Positions 40,303-47,809 of a stretch of 50,854 bases of DNA are shown here, one piece after another. Numbering within the stretch: position 1 is the stretch's first letter; each line of letters begins with the position of its first letter. A program made the translations under genes and the position numbers. Source of the stretch: Candidatus Limnocylindrales bacterium (lineage in GTDB: Bacteria; Chloroflexota; Limnocylindria; Limnocylindrales; CSP1-4); assembly GCA_031292335.1 (NCBI GenBank), contig JARLHH010000075.1, positions 1 through 50,854 of the forward strand, read 5' to 3'. Under the pieces are notes generated by a model. It worked only from the letters and a program-made list of their open reading frames with translations, ran no database searches and was not told the origin of the DNA.

Positions 40303-41400
40303 ATGGACCGCATGCACGGCCTGCCGCTCACGGGCCCCGGGTTGCGGGCCCTGGACGCCAACCCGTTCGCGCCGCCGGCTTCCGATCAGGTCGCCGAGCC
40401 CGCCGGTTTCATGGTCGCGATGGACGGCGCGGTGCGAATCCACTTCCTGGACTGGGGCGGCCCGCAGGCCGGCACCGCGGGATGGGCGGGCATCGATTCG
40501 GTCCCGGCAGCCGGGGGGAGCATCCCGACGAGCCGTCGCCCCGGCGGCGTGCCCGGCGTCCTGCTGATCCACGGGCTGGCCCAGACCGCCTGGTCCTGGG
40601 CGCCCGTCGCGCGCAGGGTTCGGGCGTTCGCCGGCGTCGTCGCCATGGACCTGCGCGGTCACGGTCTGTCGGACGCGCCGACCGGCGGCTATGACCACGA
40701 GCAGCTGGCGGAGGACGCGATCGCCGTGGCCGAGGGCGCCGGGCTGCTGGCGTTCGCGGATGAGGGGGGCCACGCCGGCGCGCCGAGTGGGCGCCCGTTC
40801 GTCGTCGCCGGCCACGGGTTCGGCGCGGTGGTCGCGGCCTGGACCGCGCACGCGCTCGGGGACCGGTGCGCCGGCCTCGTGCTCGTGGACGGCGGCTGGA
40901 CCGACCTGCCGGCAGAGACGGGGATGACGCCGGACGAGTGGCTCGCCGCGATCGCCGAACCGCCGGAGGTGCTTCGGTCGATGGACGCCTGGCTGGCGGA
41001 CCGGAGCGGGTTCGACCCGGCGACGTGGGATGCCGACCAGGAGCGGGCCGCCCGGAGCGAGGTCGTCGAGACGGCGGCCGGCAGGGTCAAGCCGGCGATT
41101 CACAGCCATGCCCTGGCGGCCTCGGTGGGCGCCCTGTGGACCTACCGGCCCGCGTCAACCCTGCCGGCCGTGGTGGCAGAGGTCGCGGCGCTGGCCGCCC
41201 GCGACGACGATGCCGGCCGGAACCTCCAGGCGCTCCGCGAGATGGCCGCCGCGCGCGCCGCCGCGGGCCGGGGCCCGGTCCATGCAGCCTCGTTCCCAGG
41301 CCTCGGGCACAACCTGATGCGCTACGTCCCGGACGCCGTCGTGGCCGCCATCCGCACGGTTGCGCCGTCCGCGGACGCGGGACCGGAAGCATCCGGCTAG
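40303..41400 (+). CDS. Alpha/beta hydrolase-fold protein lacking the nucleophile Ser
   Basis: This 365-residue protein has the alpha/beta hydrolase plan: VLLIHGLAQTAWSWAPVARR, MDLRGHGLSDAP, the elbow VVAGHGFGAVVAAW and a late His in FPGLGHNLMRY. The elbow is GHGFGA rather than GHSxGA, so the nucleophile Ser is replaced by Gly, as in the hydrolase at 13896-14798. Loss of classical esterase activity, or a different chemistry, is expected. The start ATG 40303 is set by the shared -10 box; folE follows by 9 bases and takes its own -10 from this gene's stop codon. Confidence 0.83.
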   Translation: MDRMHGLPLTGPGLRALDANPFAPPASDQVAEPAGFMVAMDGAVRIHFLDWGGPQAGTAGWAGIDSVPAAGGSIPTSRRPGGVPGVLLIHGLAQTAWSWAPVARRVRAFAGVVAMDLRGHGLSDAPTGGYDHEQLAEDAIAVAEGAGLLAFADEGGHAGAPSGRPFVVAGHGFGAVVAAWTAHALGDRCAGLVLVDGGWTDLPAETGMTPDEWLAAIAEPPEVLRSMDAWLADRSGFDPATWDADQERAARSEVVETAAGRVKPAIHSHALAASVGALWTYRPASTLPAVVAEVAALAARDDDAGRNLQALREMAAARAAAGRGPVHAASFPGLGHNLMRYVPDAVVAAIRTVAPSADAGPEASG

Positions 41401-41403
41401 GAT
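41398..41403 (+). promoter_or_regulatory. -10 box (TAGGAT) of folE, overlapping the upstream stop codon
   Basis: The TAG stop of the preceding gene (41398-41400) forms the first half of TAGGAT, which ends 6 bases before ATG 41410. Confidence 0.55.
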
Positions 41404-41409
41404 GCCGCC

Positions 41410-42135
41410 ATGCCCAGCCGAGACCTGCCCGCCAACGTGAAGTCGATCGTCGCCGAGATCGAGACCGAGATCGGTGAGGAAGATTCCGCGAATGGACTCT
41501 CCGCTGCCCTGACTCCGGCGGCCGCGATCGAAGGTGACGGCGCCACACGCGCCGGAACGGGCACCGGCAACCGCCGCCTCGAGGCCGCGGTCCGCGGCAT
41601 CCTCCGCGAGATCGGCGAGGACCCGGACCGGGAAGGCCTGCGGGGAACCCCCGGGCGCGTCCACCGCATGTACGCGGAGCTGACCGCGGGATACCACGTG
41701 GACCCCGAGCGCCTCATCAACGGCGCCGTCTACGACGTCGACTACAGCGAGATGGTTGTCGTCAAGGAGATCCCCTTCTACTCGTTGTGCGAGCACCACC
41801 TGCTGCCGTTCTTCGGGACCGCGGCGGTTGCCTACATCCCGAAGGGGCGCGTGATCGGGCTCTCGAAGATCCCGCGGATCGTGGAGATGTACGCCCGGCG
41901 GCTGCAGGTCCAGGAGCGACTGACCCAGCAGGTGGCGGACTTCCTCCAGGCGCGCCTCGGTCCCGGCGGCACCGGCGTGGTCATCGAGGCGACCCACCTG
42001 TGCGCGGTCATGCGCGGGATCCGCAAGCCGGGCACCGTCATGACCACCAGCCACGTCCTGGGCCTTTTCCGCACGAGCGAGAAGACGCGGGCCGAGTTCT
42101 TCGCGCACCTGGCTCGCCAGGCGCCGGGTACCTGA
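41410..42135 (+). CDS. folE: GTP cyclohydrolase I
   Basis: This 241-residue enzyme makes dihydroneopterin triphosphate from GTP, the first step of folate synthesis. It has the zinc and catalytic motifs FYSLCEHHLLPFFG and TGVVIEATHLCAVMRG, plus GLSKIPRIVEMYARRLQVQERLTQQ, all standard for FolE type I. About 50 N-terminal residues before RRLEAAVRGILREIGEDP are an extension with Ala/Gly-rich sequence. It lies immediately before the mutase B12-subunit gene (28 bases), which has its own -10 box. Confidence 0.95.
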   Translation: MPSRDLPANVKSIVAEIETEIGEEDSANGLSAALTPAAAIEGDGATRAGTGTGNRRLEAAVRGILREIGEDPDREGLRGTPGRVHRMYAELTAGYHVDPERLINGAVYDVDYSEMVVVKEIPFYSLCEHHLLPFFGTAAVAYIPKGRVIGLSKIPRIVEMYARRLQVQERLTQQVADFLQARLGPGGTGVVIEATHLCAVMRGIRKPGTVMTTSHVLGLFRTSEKTRAEFFAHLARQAPGT

Positions 42136-42150
42136 CGCCAACCGCCCGGC

Positions 42151-42156
42151 TATCAT
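42151..42156 (+). promoter_or_regulatory. -10 box (TATCAT) of mutase B12-subunit gene
   Basis: TATCAT ends 7 bases before ATG 42164. Confidence 0.6.
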
Positions 42157-42163
42157 CCGCGCC

Positions 42164-42571
42164 ATGACCGATCGACCGATCAAGGTGCTCATCGCGAAGC
42201 CGGGCCTGGACGGCCACGATCGGGGAGCGAAGGTCCTGGCCCGCGGCCTGCGCGACGAGGGCTTCGAGGTCGTCTACACGGGGCTGCGCCAGACGCCGGA
42301 GATGATCGTCACGGCGGCGCTCCAGGAGGACGTGGACGTCGTCGGACTGTCGATCCTGTCCGGCGCCCACATGACGCTCCTGCCGCGGGTGACGCGCCTC
42401 ATGCACGAGCGGGGACTCGACGACGTGCTGGTGACTGCCGGCGGGATCATCCCCGATGACGACATCCCCGCCCTCCAGGAGGCCGGCGTCGCCGCGATCT
42501 TCGGGCCGGGCACCACCATCGCCGAGGTCGCCGAGTACATCCGGACCCACGTCCGGCCGACCGGGGCGTGA
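42164..42571 (+). CDS. icmB: Acyl-CoA mutase small (B12-binding) subunit
   Basis: This 135-residue protein is the free-standing cobalamin-binding domain of a split acyl-CoA mutase. It has the DxHxxG motif (Asp16, His18, Gly21 in LDGHDRGAK), VVGLSILSGAHMTL and the lower-face GGIIPDDDIP. Its only possible large-subunit partner in the window is the isobutyryl-type subunit at 34039-35826. It overlaps the MeaB gene by four bases (GTGA), so subunit and chaperone are translated together. Confidence 0.93.
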   Translation: MTDRPIKVLIAKPGLDGHDRGAKVLARGLRDEGFEVVYTGLRQTPEMIVTAALQEDVDVVGLSILSGAHMTLLPRVTRLMHERGLDDVLVTAGGIIPDDDIPALQEAGVAAIFGPGTTIAEVAEYIRTHVRPTGA

Positions 42572-43581
42572 GCGAGGACCGGATTCGCGGGGCCGAGCTG
42601 GCGGAGGCGGCTGTCGCCGGCGATCGCCGGGCGCTGGCGAAGCTGCTCACGGCGGTCGAGAACCGGACCGCGATCGCGGAAGCGGCCGTCCGGCGCCTCT
42701 ACCCGGGCGCGGGATCGGCGCACCTGGTCGGGATCACCGGCGCGCCCGGCGCCGGCAAGAGCACGCTCGTCGCGGCCCTGATCGCCGAGGCGCGCCTGGC
42801 CGGCCGCACGGTCGCGGTGGTGGCCGTCGACCCCTCGTCGCCGATCACCGGGGGTGCGCTCCTGGGCGACCGTGTCCGGATGCAGGCGTACGCGACCGAC
42901 GACGGCGTCTTCATCCGAAGCATGGCGTCACGGGGGCACGCGGGCGGCCTGGCGGCGACCAGCACGAGCGCGGCAACCGTGCTGGACGCGGCGGGGTTCG
43001 ACTTGGTGCTTCTCGAGACGGTCGGCACGGGCCAGAGTGAGGTGGAGGTGGCTGCCGCGGCCGACACGACTGTCGTCCTGGAGGCGCCCGACATGGGCGA
43101 CGAGGTCCAGGCGATCAAGGCCGGCCTGCTGGAGGTGGCGGACATCGTCGTGGTGAACAAAGGCGACCGGCCGGGCGCCCAGCGGACGGCCGCCCAGCTG
43201 CGAGCGATGCTGACGGTGACGCCGGCCCCGCGCCGGGCCGCAAGCTCGCTGGGCGAGGGGGATGACCACCCGGCACCGAAGCGGCCCGAGGTCCTGATCA
43301 CGACCGCCTCCACCGGCGACGGTGTCGCGGCGCTGCTGGCAGCGCTGGATCGGCACCGCGCGGCCGGCCGCGACGGGCTGGTCGATGCCGCACGCCTCGC
43401 CCGTGCGGAGGCGCAGGTCTGGGCAATCGTCTCCGAGCGGCTGCGGGATCGCTTCCACGGCGAGGCGTCCCGTCCGGCCACCGAGTCGACGCTGCGTGCG
43501 GTCGCGGAGCACCGGCTCGACCCGTACACGGCGGCGGATCGCCTCCTGGCCTCCCTGGTGGACCCCCGAACGCCGGCCTGA
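42568..43581 (+). CDS. meaB: MeaB-type G-protein chaperone of B12 mutase
   Basis: This 337-residue GTPase protects and reloads B12-dependent acyl-CoA mutases. It has the P-loop GITGAPGAGKSTL, switch region VDPSSPITGGALLGDRVRMQ, DLVLLETVGTGQSEVEVA and VVNKGD for guanine specificity. The C-terminal helices (VWAIVSERLRDRF) fit the dimerisation arm. Its GTG overlaps the B12-subunit stop. With the mutase subunits it forms the IcmA-IcmB-MeaB set. The 216-base gap after it contains repeat copy E. Confidence 0.94.
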   Translation: MSEDRIRGAELAEAAVAGDRRALAKLLTAVENRTAIAEAAVRRLYPGAGSAHLVGITGAPGAGKSTLVAALIAEARLAGRTVAVVAVDPSSPITGGALLGDRVRMQAYATDDGVFIRSMASRGHAGGLAATSTSAATVLDAAGFDLVLLETVGTGQSEVEVAAAADTTVVLEAPDMGDEVQAIKAGLLEVADIVVVNKGDRPGAQRTAAQLRAMLTVTPAPRRAASSLGEGDDHPAPKRPEVLITTASTGDGVAALLAALDRHRAAGRDGLVDAARLARAEAQVWAIVSERLRDRFHGEASRPATESTLRAVAEHRLDPYTAADRLLASLVDPRTPA

Positions 43582-43651
43582 GCCGGGGAGTTCCGGCAGC
43601 AGGCAGGCTCGGGGCCGCCGGTGCGCTCCTGGCTCCGCGGACCGTCCACGG

Positions 43652-43696
43652 GTGCGCGCTACGACCGCCGCTGGTCGCAGCGGTCGCCGGGTGCAC
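43652..43696 (-). repeat. Dispersed palindromic repeat, copy E
   Basis: On the minus strand it begins GTGCACCCGGCGACCG, then CTGCGACC, matching the family core with one change, and closes with GCGCGCAC. It sits between convergent meaB and polysaccharide deacetylase genes. Confidence 0.6.
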
Positions 43697-43797
43697 GGCA
43701 GGCCCGACCCTGACCGCCGGCGACCCGGCCCGGAACGCGCCCGACCTGGCGCCGCCGCAGTCGGTGCCGTTCCCGAACGCTGAGCGGCCGCCCCTGC

Positions 43798-44811
43798 TCA
43801 GCCGCCGGCGATGCAGGCCTCGAGCTCGTGCACGAGGCCGGCCGGGGACGTGCCCGGGGAGACCCGGATCCGGGGTGCGGCGAACCGGTTGAACCAGTTG
43901 ACGCTGCATCCGCCGACTTCCGTGAACGCCATCGCATAGCCGGTGTCCGCGACGAGGCCCTGGTCGGTCGGGTCCTCGCCGCCGAACGGGTAGGCGAACG
44001 TCGTCGGGCGCTGCCCCGTCACCGAGGCGATCCGGGCCGCGGAGGCGGTGAGCTCGTAGCGCGCGACGAGCTCGTTCGCGGTGCTCAGGCGGACGTGGTT
44101 CACGGTGTGGCTCCCGATCTCCATCCCGGTGGAGGCGAGGCGCCGCCACTGGCTCGCCGTCAGCGAGCTGGAGTCGTTCACCCGGCCCGTGATCACGTAG
44201 AAGGTCGCCACGAGACCCAGCCGCTGCAGGATCGGGTAGGCCTGCGTGTACGCGTCACGCCGGCCGTCGTCGAAGGTGATGACGAACGTCCGGGCCGGCG
44301 GCTCCACCCCGGCGGCGAGGTCTGCCGCGAGCTGCGCGGCGGTGATCGACTGCCAGCCGGCCGCGACGAGTGTCTCCAGCTGGGCTTCGAACAGGTCGGG
44401 TGGTACCACGAGCCCCGGCAGCGAGGTGCCGACCTGGTCGGCGGGGGCCACGCGGTGGTACATCAGGACCGGGACGCGGAGGGTGAAGCCGGCCGGCGGC
44501 CCTGGCGCGTCCGCAGCGACAAGCGGCCACGTCGCCGTCGCGGTGCGACCCGGGGTCGGCGCCGGACTCGCGCTCGCCTCGGCGGGGACATCCGTCGCGG
44601 GGATGGATGGTTCGGCCGTCGTTTCCGCCGTGGCCGGCTGACCCGGCGTGGGATCGGCACTCCCCTGGAGCGCGGTTCCACCCGCGCCGGCCGGCAGCAT
44701 CACCGGGCCGGGCGCGACGGCGGCGCCGTAGCCGATCGCGGCACCGGCGCCAACCGACACGCCGAACACGGCGACGACGAGGACGGCGAAGAAGGGGCGC
44801 CGCAGGCGCAT
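43798..44811 (-). CDS. Secreted polysaccharide deacetylase
   Basis: This 337-residue NodB-type (CE4) deacetylase has an N-terminal membrane/signal helix (FFAVLVVAVFGVSVGAGAAIG), an Ala/Pro/Thr-rich linker of about 60 residues and a catalytic domain with VPVLMYHRV, TFVITFDDGRRDAYTQA (catalytic and metal Asp), MEIGSHTVNHVRLS (metal His pair) and TFAYPFGGEDP. It probably removes N-acetyl groups from peptidoglycan or another cell-surface glycan. CGGGAG lies before the ATG. The 237 bases between it and tRNA-Lys hold only the tRNA promoter. Confidence 0.9.
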   Translation of the reverse strand: MRLRRPFFAVLVVAVFGVSVGAGAAIGYGAAVAPGPVMLPAGAGGTALQGSADPTPGQPATAETTAEPSIPATDVPAEASASPAPTPGRTATATWPLVAADAPGPPAGFTLRVPVLMYHRVAPADQVGTSLPGLVVPPDLFEAQLETLVAAGWQSITAAQLAADLAAGVEPPARTFVITFDDGRRDAYTQAYPILQRLGLVATFYVITGRVNDSSSLTASQWRRLASTGMEIGSHTVNHVRLSTANELVARYELTASAARIASVTGQRPTTFAYPFGGEDPTDQGLVADTGYAMAFTEVGGCSVNWFNRFAAPRIRVSPGTSPAGLVHELEACIAGG

Positions 44812-45008
44812 CTTGCTCCCGAGGTTGTGTCGCGATCTCAGCGGGGCGCTCCGCGCGACGCGCTGCGGAGCATATCGCCGTGGCGCGTCGGCGCGTCATC
44901 GTTCTGCGTGAGATGGGGACGGCCCGGGCGTGAAGCGACGGCGGGCGGCCGCGCGACAGAGGGACCGTCAGCCGGCGGCGAGCTGCCACACGACAGGGGG
45001 GCCGCCAC

Positions 45009-45038
45009 GCGACAGGGGATGGGCATCTTTGCTAGACT
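45009..45038 (+). promoter_or_regulatory. Promoter of tRNA-Lys (GCGACA / TAGACT)
   Basis: TAGACT at 45033-45038 lies 10 bases before the tRNA 5' end, with GCGACA 18 bases upstream (45009-45014). Transcription would start about 3 bases before the mature tRNA. Confidence 0.5.
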
Positions 45039-45048
45039 CCGCCGTCGC

Positions 45049-45123
45049 GGGCCCGTAGCTCAACGGTAGAGCGGGGGACTCTTAATCCCTAGGTTCAGAG
45101 TTCGAATCTCTGCGGGCTCACCA
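45049..45123 (+). tRNA. tRNA-Lys (anticodon CTT)
   Basis: Acceptor arms GGGCCCG and CGGGCTC pair with one G-T. The anticodon stem GGGGA/TCCCT encloses CTCTTAA, giving CTT (Lys, AAG codons). The T arm is CAGAG-TTCGAAT-CTCTG. CCA is encoded at 45121-45123. Confidence 0.93.
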
Positions 45124-45229
45124 CCGACCCGACCGTCCGCGATTCTCTCCAATCACGGCCTTTCAGGGCCCAGTCACGGCCCGCACGCCGTTCAGGTGGG
45201 GTTCATGCGGGTCGGGGAAGATGTGGGGC

Positions 45230-46444
45230 ATGACCGAATCCCAGCTCTCAGCAACCGAGCCCGTCGAGCTCGTCGAGCCGGACGCCGACGACGAGTCCTA
45301 CGACACCGAGACAGACGACGGCGACGGCCCCGGCGCGCGGCCCCGGCGGACCGTCCTGATCGTCGCGGTCGCGGCGCTCGTGCTCGCCCTCGTCGCCGTA
45401 GGGCTGTCGGCGGCGGCGTACCTCCGGCCGACCACCTCAAGCTGCGAATTGGCCGCGTGGAACTCCGTGCCGACGGCCGGCGAGCTCCCGACCGGCTGGA
45501 AGGTCACCGCGACCGACGTCTACCCCGACAACCAGACGACCACGATCACGGGACCGACCCCGGCCGATGGGTCGGCAGCAGTCACGATCTACGCGAGCGT
45601 GACGTGCTTCGGTGATCACGCCACCGACGCGATCGCACGATCCGAGCAGGCCTCGGAGGACGCCGGGCGGGCGGTCACGGCGATCGACGGCATCGGCGAC
45701 ACCGGGTACGCGATCGCCGGCGACACGTCCGGGGCGAGCGCCATCCAGTTCCGTCGCGGATCGCTGCTGGCGTACCTGGCCAGCTCCGGTGCGGTCAGCC
45801 AGCCGGACCTCCGCCAGGCAGGCTCCGCGGTCGATGCCGCGATCCGGCGCGCGCTGGGCGACGCCGGGGCGACCGCCGCTCCGATGGCGAGCGCCGGGGT
45901 GCCGCCGTCGGGATCGCCGTCGGGATCGCCGTCGGGTTCGCCCGAGCCTTCCGGACTCGCGTCGCCCCAGCCGTCCCAGGCCGCCGCCAGCCCGGCCGCG
46001 CCGGAGCTCGAGGCGCTCATGCCAACGCAGGTTTCCGGCACTGCGCTCTCCGTCCAGAGCGCCACCGGCGACCAGGTCCTCGGCACCGACGCCGCGAGCA
46101 AGGCCCTCACCTCGGCCCTGGCCAGCTTCGGCAAGAAGCCGGCCGACCTCGAGCTGGCGCAGGCCTACGACCCGACGAGCACGCTCGACGTGACGATCCT
46201 CGGCTTCCGGGTTCCGGGCCTCGCGGTCTCGCAGCTCGAGCCGGCCGTCCTGCAGACGTGGCTCTTCGCCGGGGCGACGGGCGTCACGACGAAGCAGACC
46301 ACCGTCAGCGGCGTCGCGGTCACCGAGGTCAGCTACAAGGGCGACACGTCCGTCTCGTATGTCGTCGTCCGCAAGGACGCCGTCCTCGTCGTCCAGTCGG
46401 CCAGCGCCGCGCTCGCGGCAGCGGCGGTCGCCGCGCTGCCGTGA
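45230..46444 (+). CDS. Single-pass membrane protein with secreted domain
   Basis: This 404-residue protein has an acidic cytoplasmic N-terminus (about 45 residues), one transmembrane helix (VLIVAVAALVLALVAVGLSAAAYL) and a large extracytoplasmic part. The latter is split by a Gly-Ser-Pro repeat and a Pro/Ala-rich linker. Its first half has two Cys (TSSCELA and VTCFGDH), its second half resembles an adhesion- or lipoprotein-like beta domain. No family is recognised. ATG 45230 is chosen over 45221. Its stop overlaps the next gene's GTG by four bases. Confidence 0.7.
   Translation: MTESQLSATEPVELVEPDADDESYDTETDDGDGPGARPRRTVLIVAVAALVLALVAVGLSAAAYLRPTTSSCELAAWNSVPTAGELPTGWKVTATDVYPDNQTTTITGPTPADGSAAVTIYASVTCFGDHATDAIARSEQASEDAGRAVTAIDGIGDTGYAIAGDTSGASAIQFRRGSLLAYLASSGAVSQPDLRQAGSAVDAAIRRALGDAGATAAPMASAGVPPSGSPSGSPSGSPEPSGLASPQPSQAAASPAAPELEALMPTQVSGTALSVQSATGDQVLGTDAASKALTSALASFGKKPADLELAQAYDPTSTLDVTILGFRVPGLAVSQLEPAVLQTWLFAGATGVTTKQTTVSGVAVTEVSYKGDTSVSYVVVRKDAVLVVQSASAALAAAAVAALP
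45907..45945 (+). repeat. In-frame 12-bp tandem repeat (Gly-Ser-Pro-Ser)
   Basis: The unit TCGGGATCGCCG is repeated three times and followed by a variant, encoding GSPS units in the linker of the membrane protein. Copy-number change would keep the frame. Confidence 0.75.
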
Positions 46445-46941
46445 CCGGGAACGGCGCGCCGGTTCGCACCGAGCTCGAGCCGCCGAGCCCTGATCCGATC
46501 GCGGTTGGCTGGGAGGAGCTCGACGCGCTCGTCGCGCGGCTCGCCACGGCAATCGGCCGCGACTACGACCTCGTGCTGGCGATCACGCGCGGCGGCCTCG
46601 TGCCGGCCGGAATCCTCGCCTATCGTCTCGACCTGCGGGAGATCCTCGTCGCGGGGGTCGAGTTCTACACCGGCGACGGGGGAACGCACCCCGCGCCGCT
46701 CGTCACCCAGTTCCCGGCCGCGGACCTGCTCCGAGGCCGCCGCGTGCTCGTGATCGACGAGGTCTGGGAGACCGGCGAGACGATGGCCGAGGTCGTCCGG
46801 CGCGTACGGGAGGCCGGTGGGATCGTGACCACGGCGGTGATCCACTACAAGCCCGGGCGGTCGCGGGTGGCGCTGACGCCCGACCACTACGCCGCCCTCG
46901 CGCACGGCTGGGTGACCTATCCGTACAAGGCGGGCGGGTAG
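46441..46941 (+). CDS. Phosphoribosyltransferase
   Basis: This 166-residue type I phosphoribosyltransferase has the PRPP-binding motif RVLVIDEVWETGETM, an N-terminal hood-like start and the early LAITRGGLVPAGILAYRL that contacts pyrophosphate. It is closest in plan to hypoxanthine/xanthine-guanine enzymes of purine salvage; the base is not certain. GTG 46441 overlaps the upstream stop (GTGA), so it is coupled to the membrane protein. Confidence 0.88.
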   Translation: MTGNGAPVRTELEPPSPDPIAVGWEELDALVARLATAIGRDYDLVLAITRGGLVPAGILAYRLDLREILVAGVEFYTGDGGTHPAPLVTQFPAADLLRGRRVLVIDEVWETGETMAEVVRRVREAGGIVTTAVIHYKPGRSRVALTPDHYAALAHGWVTYPYKAGG

Positions 46942-47012
46942 GCGGCCCTCGCGAGGCGCACAACGGCCGCGGCCGCCCCAAACCGTCCGGGCTCCGCGGC
47001 CGAACAGAGGGC

Positions 47013-47426
47013 ATGACGACCTTGAACGTGCCCCAGATCTCGTACGCAACCGGACCCTACGAGCCAGGCGCCTGCAACATCGGCCCGGCTGAGATCGCCC
47101 GGCGACGCCGGGCCGGGATCGCCGGCATCGCGGCGGCGATCGTGCTGGCGGCAGGCCTGTTCATCATCGGCGCCCCGCCCGTCGCGCGGATCGTGGTCGC
47201 GCTGCCGCTGTCGGTCGGCGCGATTGGTCTGCTCCAGGCCCGGTTCCACTTCTGCGTGGGCTTTGCGCTGGCGGGCCTCCGCAACTTCGGGCCACTCGGC
47301 GCGACGGAGCTGGTCACCGACCGTGCCGCACACCGGGCGGACCTGCGGCGCGCCGCCTTGGTCTCGCTGGCGTCGGCCGCGATCGGCGTCGCCGGGGCGG
47401 TCGTGCTGGCTCTGCTGCCCGGGTAG
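47013..47426 (+). CDS. Small multipass membrane protein
   Basis: This 137-residue protein has three hydrophobic helices (AGIAAAIVLAAGLFIIGAPP; RIVVALPLSVGAIGLLQ; ALVSLASAAIGVAGAVVLAL) and a conserved-looking loop QARFHFCVGFALAGLRNFG with a single Cys. No family is assigned. An AGAGGG lies very close to ATG 47013. It converges with the small gene at 47466, 39 bases between stops. Confidence 0.65.
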   Translation: MTTLNVPQISYATGPYEPGACNIGPAEIARRRRAGIAGIAAAIVLAAGLFIIGAPPVARIVVALPLSVGAIGLLQARFHFCVGFALAGLRNFGPLGATELVTDRAAHRADLRRAALVSLASAAIGVAGAVVLALLPG

Positions 47427-47465
47427 GCGCGCGCCAGGCCGCGTCCCAGCTCCGCGGCCCGCTCC

Positions 47466-47732
47466 TCAGCGCGCGGTCGCGACGGATTCCGCGCGGGTGG
47501 CCGGCTGACCGCCATGGACCGGCTGGCCGCCATGGAGGGCCATCCCCAGCGCGATGAGGCAATGACCCACGAGGTGGCGGATCCCGAAGCGCAGCCCGGC
47601 CCGCCGGGTGCGGTTCGCCTCTCCGGCAAGGCGGTCCATCCGGAAGTCGATCTCTGTGCTCAGCGTGGTCATACCGTCCCTCGTGGAGATCGCGGCCATC
47701 GGCGGGGCGCCGAGCCGGTTCGTTGTGTGCAT
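47466..47732 (-). CDS. Small protein gene with ArsR-type operator
   Basis: This 88-residue protein is not recognised. It has a polar N-terminus (MHTTNRLGAPPMAAISTRDG), a basic middle and a hydrophobic-amphipathic helix (FGIRHLVGHCLIALGMALHG) with one Cys, followed by a His/Gly-rich repeat (GGQPVHGGQP). GGAGGG lies 8 bases before the ATG at 47732. Directly upstream is a 20-bp inverted repeat closely matching the operator of the neighbouring ArsR-type gene, so it is probably a target of that regulator. Confidence 0.6.
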   Translation of the reverse strand: MHTTNRLGAPPMAAISTRDGMTTLSTEIDFRMDRLAGEANRTRRAGLRFGIRHLVGHCLIALGMALHGGQPVHGGQPATRAESVATAR

Positions 47733-47745
47733 CTCGTCGTCCCTC

Positions 47746-47765
47746 CGTTCGATTGACGTCTAACA
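47746..47765. promoter_or_regulatory. Operator of small-protein gene, match to ArsR autoregulatory site
   Basis: Read on the minus strand the site is TGTTAGAC, 4 bases, ATCGAACG. The autoregulatory site at 48945-48964 is TGTTAGAT, 4 bases, ATCTAACA: identical spacing and 13 of 16 arm bases the same. It ends at the ribosome binding site of the gene starting at 47732. Confidence 0.6.
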
Positions 47766-47809
47766 GTCAGGTGCCGCCATTGGCCGGCCCATGATCGGGT
47801 GTGCGGCGC

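Noticed and set aside
45907..45945. Phase-variable microsatellite
   Set aside because: The unit is 12 bases, so slippage keeps the frame; it is a coding linker of Gly-Ser-Pro units.
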